Positions 10,213-22,970 of a DNA stretch of 64,000 bases are shown piece after piece; position 1 is the stretch's first letter, and every line of letters starts with the position of its first letter. The stretch is from NCBI RefSeq assembly GCF_902167145.1, contig NC_050096.1:264700622-264764621 (forward strand), in the 5' to 3' direction. Both the position numbers and the translations under genes were made by a program. Below the pieces are notes generated by a model. It searched no databases. It worked only from the letters and a program-made list of their open reading frames with translations, and was not told the DNA's origin. This DNA is from Zea mays. Lineage: Eukaryota; Streptophyta; Magnoliopsida; Poales; Poaceae.

Positions 10213-10868
10213 GCATTTCAACTCTCCTATTTGGATGTGCTAGAGTTGTTTAATATTTCTAGGTGGTTGTACACATCAACACATGAGCATTATGTGATAG
10301 GCCCCATACATAGACGAGGGAAGAAAAATAATCCACATCGATCTGTTCTCAGGAGAGAAAAAATAGGTTTAGTAATCCTGTTCTGGAGCTGTCCATTAAT
10401 TTCTTCAATGGATCTAGTCCCACGTCCATACATAGGTAATTTTACAAAACATATCTATCTTGACCTTTCGAGCAACCATCATGCTCCTTCTGGTGGCCTT
10501 TGCTTGTCTGCAAATCTGCCCAAAAGCCATTGATATTAGATAATTTATTTTTCCTTATATTATGTTGTTTCATAGTTCTTCTTTTATTTATGTACAAAAA
10601 TGCATTTAAATTATCTAATGACACCTGTCGTGTGTGTGGAGGGGCATAAATAAGTTCGGTCTTTGAGAGATTGTTTCTATTTGACTCAATCAGTATGCAG
10701 ATACAACCCAAATTTCTCACCATGTTTTCCTTGAGAATGCATGCTATAGGTTTTGTAAATAATATGCTTGCATATTTGTGCTATTTATTTTATTCTTTAG
10801 ACCTTGTGTTGTGTTTTTCATGTTTATCTGGCACCTGTTTCTACTAAACCGTGACATCAGTTATGGTA
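10213..10868. other. Anonymous DNA between solo LTR and Huck B
   Basis: This AT-rich sequence is repeated at 33424-34075 and 52123-52777. Short frames exist on both strands, but no protein family is recognised. It may be intron or intergenic sequence of the captured segment. Confidence 0.6.
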
Positions 10869-10873
10869 CTATT

Positions 10874-12607
10874 TGTCGGCGTTTCGAGACCGGGGTGTCC
10901 CTGAGCCGACGAGTGAGTGTGCCGCGTGCCCCAGCCCAGATGGGTCGAGCGCGTGGGCGAGCGCGAAGGGGGGAGAAGCGAGGTGGCCGGAGACGGGCGT
11001 GAGAGAGGTGGAGATCCCGCGGCCTTCGTGTTCGTCCCGCGCCCAGGTCGGGTGCGCTTGTAGTAGGGGGGGTTACAAGCGTCCACGCGGGTGAGGGAAG
11101 CGAGCGGCCCCAAGAGAGCGCCTGTCCCGTCCTCGGTCCCGCGCGGCCAACCTCCTCTAAGAAGGCCCTGGTCCTTCCTTTTATAGGCGTAAGGAGAGGA
11201 TCCAGGTGTACAATGGGGGTGTAGCGGAGTGCTACGTGTCTAGCGGAGAGAGAGCTAGCGCCCTAAGTACATGCCAATGTGACAGCCGGAGAGATCTTGG
11301 CACCCTGCTGGCGTGATGTCGTGGCTGTCGGAGGAGCAACGGAGCCTGGCGGAGGGACAGCTGTCGGGGCGGTCGAGTCCTTGCTGACGTCCTCCTGCTT
11401 CCGTAAGAGAGATGAGAGCCGCCGTCGTCACAGAGCTTGTGGGGCGCCATCATTGCCCATCTGGCGGAGCTAGCTAGATGGGACGCCGGTCTTGTTCTCT
11501 GTGACCCGAGTCGGCTCGGGGTAGGATGATGATGGCGCTCCCTGTTGACGTGGTGGGCCTGTGCCCTAGGTCGGGCAACGTGGGGGCTCCTCCGAAGCCG
11601 AGGTCGAGTCTGTCTTCTGTTGCCGAGGCCGAGCCCGAGCCCCTGGGTCGGGCGAGGCGGAGGTCGTTCGGCAGAGGCCAGAGCGGAGTCCGAGCCCTGG
11701 GGTCGGGCGAGGCGGAGTTCGTCGTCTTCCGGGGCTGAGCCCGAGTCCGAGCCCTGGGTCGGGCGGAGCGGAGTTCGCCGTCTTCCGGGTCTTAGCCCGA
11801 GTCCGAGCCCTGGGGTCGGGCGGAGCGGAGTTCGCCGTCTTCCGGGTCTTAGCCCGAGTCCGAGCCCTGGGTCGGGCGGAGCGGAGTTCGCCGTCTTCCG
11901 GGTCTTAGCCCGAGTCCGAGCCCTGGGTCGGGCGGAGCGGAGTTCGCCGTCTTCCGGGTCTTAGCCCGAGTCCGAGCCCTGGGTCGGGCGGAGCGGAGTT
12001 CGCCGTCTTCCGGGTCTTAGCCCAAGTCCGAGCCCTGGGTCGGGCGGAGCGGAGTTCGCCGTCTTCCGGGTCTTAGCCCGAGTCCGAGCCCTGGGTCGGG
12101 CGGAGCGGAGCCTCCTATGGTGCCTTTGGCAAGGCCTGACTGCCTGTCAGACTCACTCTGTCGAGTGGCACTGCAGTTGGAGTGGCGCAGGCGGCGCTGT
12201 CCTCCTGTCAGACCGGTCAGTGGAGCGGCGAAGCGACGGCGGTCACTTCGGCTCTGCCGGGGGGCGCGCGTCAGGATAGAGGTGTCAGGCCGCCTTCGCG
12301 TTAAATGCTCCTGCAACTCGGTCAGTCGGTGCGGCGATTTAGTCAGGGTTGCTTCTTAACGAAGCCAAGGCCTCGGGCGAGCCGGAGATGTGTCCGCCGT
12401 TAATGGGGGGCCTCGGGCGAGACGGAAGTCCCTCGAGGTCGGCTGCCCTTGTCCGAGGCTAGGCTCGGGCGAAGCGTGATCGAGTCACTCGTATGGACTG
12501 ATCCCTGACTTAATCGCACCCATCAGGCCTTTGTAGCTTTATGCTGATGGGGGTTACCAGCTGAGAATTAGGCGCATTGAGGGTACCCCTAATTATGGTC
12601 CCCGACA
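10874..12607 (-). mobile_element. Huck B 3' LTR (1734 bp)
   Basis: The ends are TGTCGGCG and CCCCGACA. It has seven copies of the 57-bp repeat (about 11725-12110), one more than its sister LTR, which accounts for the 57-bp length difference. A minus-strand TATAAAA lies at 11179-11185. The polypurine-type primer (GGGGGCTAC, minus strand) abuts it at 12608-12616. Confidence 0.92.
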
Positions 12608-15600
12608 GTAGCCCCCGAGCCTCGAAGGGAGTGTTAGCACTCGCTTGGAGGCTTTCGTCGCACTTTTTTGCAAGGGGACCAGCCTTTCTCGGTTGCATTT
12701 TGTTCCGGTGGGTGCGCGCGAGCGCACCCGCCGGGTGTAGCCCCCGAGGCCTCGGAGGAGTGGTTTCACTCCTTCGAGGTCTTAATGCCTTGCGTGATGC
12801 TTCGGCTGGTCTGGTTGTTCCCTCATGCGAACTGGCCGTAGCCCGGGTGCACGGTCGGGGCCCAAGCTCTCGGGCTGGTATGTTGACGCTGTCAACGGTT
12901 TGGCCGGAGCCGGGTTTGCGAGAGCAGCCCCCGAGCCTCCGCACAGGGCGAGAGGACGATCAGGGACAGACTCGGCTTTTTTACATACGCCCCTACGTCG
13001 CCTTTCCGCAAGGAGGAGGGGGGGAGAGCGCCATGTTACCCTCGATGGGCACCGAACATGTAGTCTCCGGTGAGCTGCAAGCGGGTGATCCGAGTGGACG
13101 TCCGTGCCCCGTTCGTTGGGGGTCGGCTAGGGGCCCAGAGGCACGCCCAAAAGTACCTGCGGGTGATCTGCCGGACCCGGTCCCCTGGCGACGGGGTCCG
13201 AGGGCTCGATGCCTCCCTCCGATGGGATTCCGTTACAAGATCGTTCCCGCTGGTCTCGGAAATGTCCTAGGGTACCTCGGGAGCGCAGCCCGAGCCTCGG
13301 TTATGTATCGAACGTACCCCTGGTCATCCCTCGCTCGGCGTCTGAGGCGACTGTGAACCCTTCGGGGGCCAGCCTTCGAACCCCTGATCAGTAATGGGCG
13401 CGGAGCCTGAGTAGCCTGAGGCGGCCATGGAGCCCTTCGGGGGGCTGGCCTTCGAACCCCTGACCAGTAGTGGGTGTCGGACCCACGCGATCTGAGGCGA
13501 CTGTTGAACCCTTCGGAGGGCCAGCCTTCGAACCTCTGATCAGTAGGGGGGGCTCGGAGCCTGGTTCCTTCACAGGGAAGGATCCTTTTTGGGGTATCCC
13601 CCTTTCCCGGTCCCTGTTGCAAGAGATAGAGAAAGAGGAAAAAAGGAAAAGGATACGAAATCGAACGACGTGGTGTACCTTTTTTGGCGCGGTTATTACG
13701 GCGAAGGCGAAGCGTCGCCTGCTTCTCCTGCCAGTGGCGCCGCCTGTCCCGCCGCGGAGTTAATGCGACGGGGCGAGTGGTTGGCGGGGCGGCCGTTGCG
13801 CGTGCGCGAGCCATTCGAGGAACGGATCACGGGCGCACCGTCTTCACGCCGTGGAAGGAGGCTCTCTTGCTGTCCCTGGATGGGACGTGAGCCTGGCTGA
13901 CGACGTGACTGCTGCTCCCGCCCGCCTGCCATCGTCATTACTGCCGGCCCACTTTCGGCCGCATTGACCGTCGCGCCAGGCTGGCGCTGCTGGGTCGTGC
14001 GCTGGGTCGCCTCGAGTCGCGACATAGGTTCTGCAACCGAAGAGGTGCGACGGTGGCGCAAGTGGCGGTGCAGTTGCTTGCATGCAGCTACTGGCGCACT
14101 GGTCGCGTGACGCGTGGGCCTGGGCCTCCAAGCTGGCGTGTCAGAAGTCGGAGAAGCGCGTCCACCTGGCGCGGTTGCATGCCGCCTGCATGGCTGCCCG
14201 CCCCTTCCACCCGTTGGTCTGGGCAAAAGTGGGGAGTCTCTTGTAACCGCTGGGCGGTTGTGTGCACCGCGCGCGGCGGTTTGGCTTCTTCTGCTTCTGA
14301 GCCGGTTTGCATGACATGCGGGACCCAGCCCCCGAGCCGCAGGGGAGGGCCTTGGAGCGTGTTGGAGAAGACTCAGCCCGTGGCGTTTGGGGGCGCACGT
14401 AGGGAGAGTTGCCTTTAAAAGGAGGGCGACCCCTTTCGGAAGGCAACCATGTCTTCTTCCTCCCTTATGCGTCGTGTCTTTCCATCTTCCAAGCCCCCAG
14501 ATGGGGGGTATCCGCCGTCTTTCCGCCTCCTCGTTGGAGGAACGCAACTCCGTGTGAGTTGGTACCTTTCAGCCATCGTTCGGCTTCAAGGATTTTCATC
14601 ATGCAGCCCGGCCGCACCCCTCCACCGGCGGTCACCCAAGATGGTGACCTCCAGTTTGACGGTGGGGAATGCGAGCCAGGCTGCGGCCTCTACCCCTCCA
14701 TCGGCCTCAAGGATTTTCGTCATCCAGGCCAAGATGGAGGATGAGGCGAGTTGGGGGGCTGCCCCTGCATGGGTCGGCTGCCCTTTTCTTCCCCGACGCC
14801 TGGGGGAGAATGGCATCCTTCAGTCTCACGGGGACTTCCTCCAGCCATGCCGGGATAGGTAGGCCGCCGTCACTCGGCTAGGGCGCCAGTAGCCCTGGGT
14901 CTCCGTCTCCCGGCCTAAATGGCTGGTTCTTGTCCTCCGCGGGTGAGAGCCCTCCTGTCGTAACACCTGCCCCGAAGCTGCTGCCGAAGCCACTTCGCCG
15001 CCCGGGGCGTGGGTGGTTGTCGTCGTAATCGGAGCGGGCGGCAACGAGCCGCTCGTCAGTCTTCTGTTGCTCCGCAGGCCTTCCCCATGGAGTGGGGTTA
15101 TTCGTACCTGCGGAGGGGGAACCGGAGTTCCGTTTGTAATGGCACTTCGATTGCCAGTGTTTTTTGTTCATTGTGGCTGTCGAGGCCTGAACATGTATGT
15201 AATTTCGGCACGGAGCCGTGTTTTTTCTTCATTTTCGAGCACTAAGTCTCGCCTGTTGATTATATGAACCGCTTCACCAAGCATGAGTCGCCCCGTGTCA
15301 AGGTGATGAGTGAGGTATCCGTATCCCGGAGGCGTAGGAGTCCCTCGGCTCGATCGGCCTTGTTGTCTGGGGCTCCTCTAGCTTAGTTAAAGGGACCCCT
15401 TGGCCGCTCTTCGATGAGCCGAGGCCAGGGGTAGCGATATCAGTATGAACAGAGGCGGAGTTGGCTTGAAAATGGGAACCTGGTTGGCCGGAGCCTAGCC
15501 GGGTTGCCCGTCAGCGGGGCCGACGCCGGAGTCGATCAGCCGAGGCCTCGGGTCGGGCTGGCGCCCTTGGAAGATGGTTGGCCGAGGCCCCAGGGGTAAC

Positions 15601-16411
15601 CGGCCGAGCCGCCTGCTCGGGCCGGATTCCCGGAGAAGTCCCTGGACCGCGTCGCCGTCCGAGGCTGGGTCGGACCTCGCTGAAGACGTCGTCGATGCCG
15701 AGGGTGCTACAGCCTCCTTCAGCGTGAAGACCCGAGCCTGCAGGATCAGATTGTCTTGTAGCGTGTGCCTTCTGCGGCCGCCGAGGCCAGAAAACACACC
15801 CTCGCTGCGTTGTAAAGCCGCGTCTCCTTTCCTCTTATTTCGAGCATCTGGACTTTCCGTCGGCAACAGGGATGTTTGCGTGGGCGAGAGTTGCTTCTCG
15901 CGGAAGGTGATGAGTGAGGTATCCGTATCCCAGAGGCGTGGGAGTCCCTCGGCTCGGTCGGCCTTGCCGCTTACGCGTACTTTCGCCCGTCCATGAGGCC
16001 CTGTCACCGATTCAGTCGAGAAGGCTTGAAGGACCGCCTCGGCAGAAGAGCTTCCGAACGTGAAGACTTGTTCGGTCCGCGGAATCACTTTATCCGAACG
16101 CGAGTTACTTATCGCAGAAGGTGATGAGTGAGGTATCCGTATCCCGGAGGCGTAGGAGTCCCTCGGCTCGGTCAGCCTTGACTGCTTACGTGTACTCCGT
16201 CGTTTCCAGGATCCGCTTTTCGAAGTAGTCAAAAAGCACGAAAGAAATTCTGCTAAAAAGAGATCCTTTTTCGAGGAAAATTTCGACGCAGAGGGGGTCT
16301 CCCCCCTTTTAGCCCCCGAGGGAGGGTCGGGCTTTGCCGAGGCGAGGCCGACCCTTCCTTGATGACTAAACTTTGCGTGGGTGCGAGGTATATGAACAAC
16401 TTGAAAACATC
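12608..16411 (-). other. Huck B region between pol and 3' LTR, with dispersed repeats
   Basis: This 3.8 kb has no recognised sense protein. Three copies of a roughly 73-bp repeat (CCTTCGG-GGG-AGCCTTCGAACC) lie at about 13350-13550. Three copies of a 55-60 bp repeat (GGTGATGAGTGAGGTATCCG onward) lie near 15302, 15906 and 16120. Long 3' regions with extra or antisense ORFs are a known feature of Tat-lineage Gypsy elements. Confidence 0.75.
14449..14862 (+). CDS. Candidate antisense ORF in Huck B 3' region, 137 aa
   Basis: An ATG-initiated frame (MSSSSLMRRVFPSSKPPD...) runs antisense to gag-pol. About 36 bp upstream is a TATA-like TTTAAAAGG (14412-14420), and AT-rich, terminator-like sequence follows from about 15160 to 15270. 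No domain is recognised. Tat elements are known to carry ORFs in this position. Whether this one is translated cannot be judged from one copy, and it could be chance in GC-rich DNA. Confidence 0.3.
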   Translation: MSSSSLMRRVFPSSKPPDGGYPPSFRLLVGGTQLRVSWYLSAIVRLQGFSSCSPAAPLHRRSPKMVTSSLTVGNASQAAASTPPSASRIFVIQAKMEDEASWGAAPAWVGCPFLPRRLGENGILQSHGDFLQPCRDR

Positions 16412-19027
16412 TTAAGGGTAGAAGCGACGTAGCTGTTTGATGTTCCAGGCGTTGCCGTAGATCTCGCCTTGATTGTTGGCCAGCTTGTATGTTCCGGGCT
16501 TCAGCACTTTGGCGATGACGAATGGCCCCTCCCAGGGGGGCGTGAGTTTGTGCCTCCCTCAGGCGTCTTGCCGCAGCCGAAGCACCAGGTCGCCCACCTG
16601 GAGGTCTCGGGGCCGGACCCCTCGGGCGTGGTAGCGTCGCAGGGACTGCTGGTACCGCGCCGAGTGTAGTAAGGCCTTGTCCCGAGCCTCTTCCAGCTGG
16701 TCCAGCGATTCTTCTCGGCTAGCTCGGTTGCTTTGATCGTTGTAGGCCCTCGTCCTCGGGGAGCCGTATTCCAGGTCAGTGGGCAAGATGGCCTCGGCCC
16801 CGTAGACCAGGAAGAACGGCGTGAAACCCGTGGCCCGGCTTGGCGTTGTCCTCAGGCTCCAGATCACCGAGAGGAGTTCCTTCATCCATCGCTTGCCGAA
16901 CTTGTTGAGGTCGTTGTAGATCCGAGGCTTGAGCCCTTGTAGAATCATGCCGTTGGCACGCTCTACTTGCCCATTCGACATGGGATGAGCCACGGCGGCC
17001 CAGTCCACCCGGATGTGGTGATCCTCGCAAAAATCCAAGAATTTTTTGCCGGTGAACTGGGTACCGTTGTCGGTGATGATGGAGTTTGGGACCTCGAAGC
17101 GATGGATGATGTTGGTGAAGAACGCCACCGCCTGCTCGGACCTGATGCTGTTCAGAGGTCGGACCTCGATCCACTTGGAGAATTTGTCGATGGCGACCAG
17201 CAGGTGCGTGTAGCTCTCGGGCGCCTTCTGCAAGGGACCGACGAGGTCCAGACCCCATACAGCGAAGGGCCAGGTGATGGGTATCGTCTGCAGAGCCTGA
17301 GCGGGCAGGTGGGTCTGCTTCGCATAGAATTGGCACCCTTCGCAGGTGCGGACAATCCTAGTGGCGTCAGCCACCGCCGTTGGCCAGTAGAAGCCTTGCC
17401 AGAAGGCATTCCTGACAAGGGCTCGAGGCGCTGCATGATGGCTGCAAGCCCCCGAGTGTATTTCTTGCAGGAGTTCCTGACCTTCGGCGATGGAGATGCA
17501 TCGCTGGAGGATGCCCGAGGGGCTCCGGTGGTAGAGCTCCTCCTCATCGCCCAGCAGGACGAACGACTTGGCGCGTCGAGCTACCCGTCGAGCCTCGGCT
17601 TGGTCGAGGGGTAGCTCTCCCTGGCGGAGGTATCGCAGGTATGGGGCCTGCCAATTTCGATCAGGCGTGGCCCCGCTCTGCTCTTCCTCGACGTTCAGTG
17701 CCTCGGCTTCGAGGGCCGAGGGTACCTCGGGCTGAACCGAGGACGCCTCGGGCCGAGCCGAGGGCGCCTCGGGCTGAGCCGAGGGTGCCTCGGGCTCGGG
17801 CGCGTCGTCGATCTTGACGGAGGGTTGATGCAGATCCCGGGAGAAGACGTCCGGGGGGACCGTCGTTCGCCCCGAGGCTATTTTAGCCAACTCGTCCGCA
17901 GTCTCGTTGTAGCGCCGAGCGATGTGGTTAAGCTCGAGCCCGAAGAACTTGTCTTCCAGGCGCCGAACCTCATCGCAGTAGGCCTCCATCTTCGGGTCGC
18001 GGCAGTGGGAGTTCTTCATGACTTGGTCGATGACGAGCTGCGAGTCACCGCGGGCGTCGAGGCGTCTGACCCCTAGCTCGATGGCGATCCGCAACCCGTT
18101 GACCAGAGCTTCGTACTCGGCCACATTGTTGGACGCCGGGAAATGGAGGCGTAGCACGTAGCGTAGGTGCTTCCCGAGGGGCGAGATGAAGAGCAGGCCC
18201 GCGCCGGCTCCCGTCTTCATCAGCGACCCGTCGAAAAACATGGTCCAGAGCTCCGGTTGGATCGGAGCCGTCGGCAGCTGGGTGTCGACCCATTCGGCCA
18301 CGAAGTCCGCCAACATCTGGGACTTGATGGCTTTCCGAGGGGCGAACGAGATTGTTTCGCCCATGATTTCCACCGCCCACTTTGCGATCCTGCCCGAGGC
18401 CTCTCGGCACTGGATGATCTCCCCCAGGGGGAAGGATGACACCACAGTTACCGGATGAGACTCGAAGTAGTGTCGTAACTTCCGCCTTGTCAGGATCACA
18501 GCATACAGCAGCTTCTGAACTTGTGGGTAGCGGATCTTGGTCTCGGACAGTACTTCGCTGACGAAGTAGACTGGCCTCTGAACGGGCAATGCATGCCCTT
18601 CTTCTCGCCTCTCGACAATAATCGCGGCGCTAACCACCTGAGTGGTAGCGGCGACGTAGACCAAGAGGGCTTCTACATCAGCTAGGGGCACCAAGACAGG
18701 CGCCTTTGTAAGGAGCGCCTTCAGCTTCCCGAGGGCTTCCTCGGCCTCAGGGGTCCAAGCGAAACACTCAGTCTTCCTTAAGAGGCGGTACAGAGGCAGA
18801 CCTCTTTCGCCGAGGCGTGAGATGAAGCGGCTCAGGGCCGCGAGGCATCCCATGACCCTCTGTACGCCTTTTAAGTCCTTGATGGGTCCCATGCTGGTGA
18901 TAGCTGCGATCTTCTCCGGGTTGGCTTCGATGCCTCGCTCGGAGACGATGAACCCCAGGAGCATGCCCCGGGGTACCCCGAAGACACACTTCTCAGGATT
19001 GAGCTTGACTCCTTTCGCCTTGAGACA
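16412..19027 (-). pseudogene. Huck B pol: RNase H and integrase portion
   Basis: After the RT connection comes the RNase H domain (FFDGSLMKTGAGAG, then NNVAEYEALVNGL and DSQLVIDQV). Next are an integrase zinc-finger region (HHAAPRAL ... CEGCQFY) and the DDE core: WGLDLVGP, ITDNGTQF, NGQVERANG. The reading frame stops at 16559-16561 (TGA where CGA is likely). It then continues in the same frame through VGDLVLRLRQDA-stop-GRHKLTPPWEGPF to AWNIKQLRRFYP and a natural stop at 16412-16414. The C-terminal chromodomain-less end fits Tat-type integrases. Confidence 0.9.
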
Positions 19028-19681
19028 TCAGAATGTCACTTCAAGGTCGGAGAGGAGGTCGGAAGCCTTCCTTGTCTTGACTATGATGTCATCGACGTAG
19101 GCCTCGACTGTGCGACCGATGTGTTCGCCGAACACATGGTTCATGCACCGCTGGTACGTCGCGCCCGCATTCCTCAAACCGAACGGCATGGTGACATAGC
19201 AGTACATGCCGAACGGCGTGATGAAAGAAGTCGCGAGTTGGTCGGATTCTTTCATCCGGATCTGGTGATACCCTGAGTAGGCATCGAGGAAGGACAGGGT
19301 TTCGCACCCAGCAGTGGAATCCACGATTTGATCGATGCGAGGCAGAGGGTAGGGAACCTTCGGACATGCTTTGTTGAGACCAGTGTAGTCTACACACATC
19401 CGCCATTTCCCCCCTTTCTTCCTCACAAGCACAGGGTTGGCAAGCCATTCGGGGTGGAATACCTCTTTGATGAACCCTGCTGCCATTAGCTTGTGGATCT
19501 CCTCGCCTATCACTCTGCGCTTCCCCTCGTCGAATCGGCGCAGAGGCTGCCTGACGGGTCGGGCTCCGGCCCGAATATCCAGCGAGTGCTCGGCGACATC
19601 CCTCGGTATGCCGGGCATGTCCGAGGGACTCCACGCAAAGACGTCGGCATTTGCGCGGAGAAAGTCGACGAGCACTGCTTC
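19028..19681 (-). pseudogene. Huck B pol: reverse transcriptase portion
   Basis: Gypsy-type reverse transcriptase motifs are present in order: KKGGKWRMCVDYTGLNK, FLDAYSGYHQI, FGLRNAGATYQR and catalytic YVDD. The frame is opened by a TAG (19682-19684) and closed by a TGA (19028-19030) that splits RT from its connection domain (CLKAKGVKLNPEKC follows). Both stops are in the same frame as the neighbouring pol segments, so only nonsense changes separate them. Confidence 0.92.
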
Positions 19682-20617
19682 CTATTTGGGGTCGAGCCCG
19701 GAACCAATCCGGATCTGCTTGGAGGTGTTGCCGCTGGGGTCGAGAGGGACGGCCTTAACCGTCTCCGCTGGCTCGAAGTTGCCGGCATGACGCTTCACGT
19801 CTGGCACCTCTTTGGAGAGGTTCTCCAGGTCGGCGATGAGGGCCTCGAATTCGGCGAGGGCCTCGGCGTACTCCACGCACTCCACGTCGCATTCGAACGC
19901 GTGTTTGTACGTGGGGCCGACGGTGATGACCCCGTTGGGGCCCGGCATCTTGAGCTTCAGGTAGGTGTAGTTGGGGACGGCCATGAACTTCGCGTAGCAT
20001 GGCCTCCCTAGTAGCGCGTGGTAGGTTCCTCGGAACCCGACCACCTCGAACGTCAAGGTCTCCCTTCGGAAGTTGGAGGGCGTTCCGAAGCAGACGGAAA
20101 GGTCGAGTCGTCCGAGGGGCTGGACGCGCTTCCCAGGGATGATCCCGTGGAATGGCGCAGCGCCTGCCCGGACGGAGGACAGACCGACGCGCAGGAGCCT
20201 GAGGGTCTCGGCGTAGATGATGTTGAGGCAGCTGCCCCCATCCATCAGGACCTTGGTGAGCCTAACGTCGCCGATGACGGGGTCGACGACGAGCGGGTAT
20301 TTCCCTGGGCTCGGCACGTGGTCGGGGTGGTCGGCCTGGTCGAAGGTGATGGGCTTGTCGGACCAGTCTAGGTAGACTGGCGCCGCCACCTTCACCGAGC
20401 AGACCTCCCGGTGCTCTTGCTTGCGATGCCGAGCCGAGGCATTCGCCGTATGCCCACCGTAGATCATGAAGCAGTCGCGGACCTCGGGGTATTCTCCTGC
20501 TTGGTGATCTTCTTTCTTGTCGTCGTCGTGGGCCCTGCCACCCTCCGCGGGTGGCCCGGCCCTGTGGAAGTGGCGCCGAAGCATGACGCACTCCTCGAGA
20601 GTGTGCTTGACGGGCCC
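19682..20617 (-). pseudogene. Huck B pol: aspartic protease portion
   Basis: The retropepsin-like domain shows VLMDGGSCLNIIY (active-site D-G-G/S) and the downstream LLGRPCYAKF flap/C-terminal motif. It is in the same frame as gag, separated by a TAG at 20618-20620 between CPYH and GPVKHTLEEC. It ends at the TAG at 19682-19684. Confidence 0.85.
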
Positions 20618-22930
20618 CTAATGGTAGGGGCACGACTCCTTGAGCATCTTGTCGAAGAGGTTAGCACCTCCGGGGGGCTTCCGAGGGTTCTTGTACTCGG
20701 CGGCGGCGACAAGGTCCGCGTCAGCGGCGTCGCGTTTCGATTGCGACTTCTTCTTGCCCTTCTTCTTGGCGCCGCGCGGAGTAGACGCCTCGGGAGCCTC
20801 TTCCGATGGGCGGCCCTGGGGCTGCTTGTCCTTTCGGAAGATAGCCTCGACCGCCTCCTGGCCAGAGGCGAACTTGGTGGCGATGTCCATCAGCTCGCTC
20901 GCCCTGGTGGGGGTCTTGCGACCCAACTTGCTCACCAGGTCACGGCAGGTGGTGCCGGCGAGGAACGCGCCGATGACATCCGAGTCGGTGATGTTGGGCA
21001 GCTCGGTGCGCTGCTTCGAGAACCGCCGGATGTAGTCCCGGAGAGACTCTCCCGGCTGCTGCCGGCAGCTCCGGAGGTCCCAGGAATTCCCGGGGCGCAC
21101 GTACGTGCCCTGGAAATTGCCGGCGAAGGCTTGGACCAAGTCGTCCCAGTTGGAGATCTGCCCCGGAGGCAGGTGCTCCAACCAGGCGCGAGCAGTGTCG
21201 GAGAGGAACAGGGGAAGGTTGCGGATGATGAGGTTGTCGTCGTCCGTTCCTCCCAGTTGGCAGGCCAGGCGGTAGTCCGCGAGCCACAGTTCCGGCCTCG
21301 TTTCCCCCGAGTACTTTGTGATAGTAGTCGGGGGTCGGAACCGGGTCGGGAACGGCGCCCGTCGGATGGCCCGACTGAAGGCCTGCGGACCGGGTGGTTC
21401 GGGCGAGGGACTCCGATCCTCCCCGCTGTCGTAGCGTCCCCCACGCCTGGGGTGGTAGCCTCGGCGCACCCTTTCGTCGAGGTGGGCCCGACGGTCGCGA
21501 CGGTGGTGCTCGTTGCCGAGGTGGCCCGGGGCCGCAGGCGCGGTGTTGCGCGTGCGCCCGGTGTAGACTGAGGCTTCCCGCATGAATCGGGAAGTCGTGG
21601 CATGAGGTTCCGAGGGGTATCCCTGCCTTCGGGAGGCAGTGCTCTCGGCCCGTCGGGCCGCAGCGCCTTCCAGGAGATTCTTGAGCTCTCCCTGGATTCG
21701 CCGACCCTCGGTGGTTGATGGCTCCGGCATCGCGCGGAGGAGCATCGCTGCGGCTGCCAGGTTCTGACCAACCCCGCTGGATGCGGGTGGCGGCCTGACC
21801 CTGACATCGTTGGCGACGCGGTGCTGGAGACCCTGGGGCAGGTGACGTATTTCTTCGGCCGGGGGTTGGCCCGCCCATACCTGCCCGACGTCCCGGCGGA
21901 TCGTCTCAAGCGCTCCTGTTCCCTCGTCGAGCCTGGCCTGCGCCCCGCGGACTTGCTCGAGCTGTGGGTCGTGACCCCCCGCCGGAACGGGGACCACAGC
22001 TAGCTCCCGCGGGATGTCGGCGCGAGGCACCGGCCTAGGAAAATCACCACCCTCCGGCATGCCAAGATGGTTGCCTTCGGAGGGATCCCCCAGCTCGACG
22101 TGGAAACATTCGCGGCTTGGGCCGCAGTCCTCGTCGTCAAGGCTGCGGCTTCCGTCGGAACAGTCGGAGAGGCAGTAGTCACATGCGGTCATGAAGTCCC
22201 GCATGGCACTGGGGTTGCCAAATCCAGAGAAATCCCAACAGATGCTGGGATCGTCATCTTCCTCGGACCCAGAGGGCCCGTAGGTCGAGACGTCCGTCAA
22301 CCGGTCCCAAGGCGACCGCATACGAAACCCCAGTGGGGTTGCACTCGCCTCAATGAGAGCGCCCGCCAAAGCGAGGTCGCTTGGCGGGTTGAGGCCGAGT
22401 CGAAAAGACGTAGGATGGGAATTAGTCGGTACCTTTTGGTCGACGCGGAGCGACGTAGTCACATCGGGGACTGGTTGCACCGTCGTCTCAGGTACGAGGG
22501 CGACGTCCTGCAGGCTTTCCGCGAGCGTGCTGGCGTCGTCTTCTTGCTCGGGATCAGCGTGTCGCGGGGGGACGGCGCTCGTCTTCGTCTCGAACGCGAG
22601 GTCGACGCCCGGCATGCCCTCCGTTGGGGCGCTAGGGATGTCGATTCGCTCGACAGCCGACGAAGCGCGGCCTCCCGCTTGGCCTTGGTTGCCCCGCCTC
22701 CTCCTCCGTTGGCGGGGGAGAGGACGGGGCGAGCTCGAATGTTGTTCTTCCACCGCGCGGGGAAGATGTCGTCGGTTCCGCCGCCGGCGGGCGGGATGTC
22801 GGCCGCCATTGTCGTTGTCGCGCGGCGGTGGAAGGAGTATCATGTCGTAGCTGCCGTCGAAGGACATGAACTCAAGACTCCCGAAACGGAGCACCGTCCC
22901 AGGCCGGAGAGGTTGCTGGAGACTGCCCAT
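20618..22930 (-). pseudogene. Huck B gag, 770 aa up to a nonsense codon
   Basis: The frame starts MGSLQQPLRPG, 60 bp inside the LTR boundary. Its N-terminal two-thirds is low-complexity and charged. A Retrotrans_gag domain follows (about residues 500-690: WLADYRLACQL, AWLEHLPPGQI, FAGNFQGTYVRPG, SLRDYIRRFSKQRTELPN). The C-terminal basic region (KKKGKKKSQSKRD) precedes the stop. The protein would be the structural capsid/nucleocapsid. The TAG at 20618 probably replaces CAG, and the ancestral product was a longer gag or gag-pol. Confidence 0.88.
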
Positions 22931-22970
22931 CTGGAGCTTGACAGGAAGCTGTTCGTCAGCACGCAGCAGG

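Noticed and set aside
11725..12110. CRISPR-like regular repeats
   Set aside because: Head-to-tail 57-bp units without unique spacers, inside a plant LTR: a minisatellite.
12577..13356. 259-aa + strand ORF near the Huck 3' LTR
   Set aside because: GC-rich, starts inside the LTR, crosses the polypurine tract and has no recognisable domain or promoter.
13696..14547. 283-aa minus-strand ORF in Huck B
   Set aside because: Low-complexity Arg/Pro/Ala composition typical of GC-rich chance frames; no Tat ORF resemblance seen.
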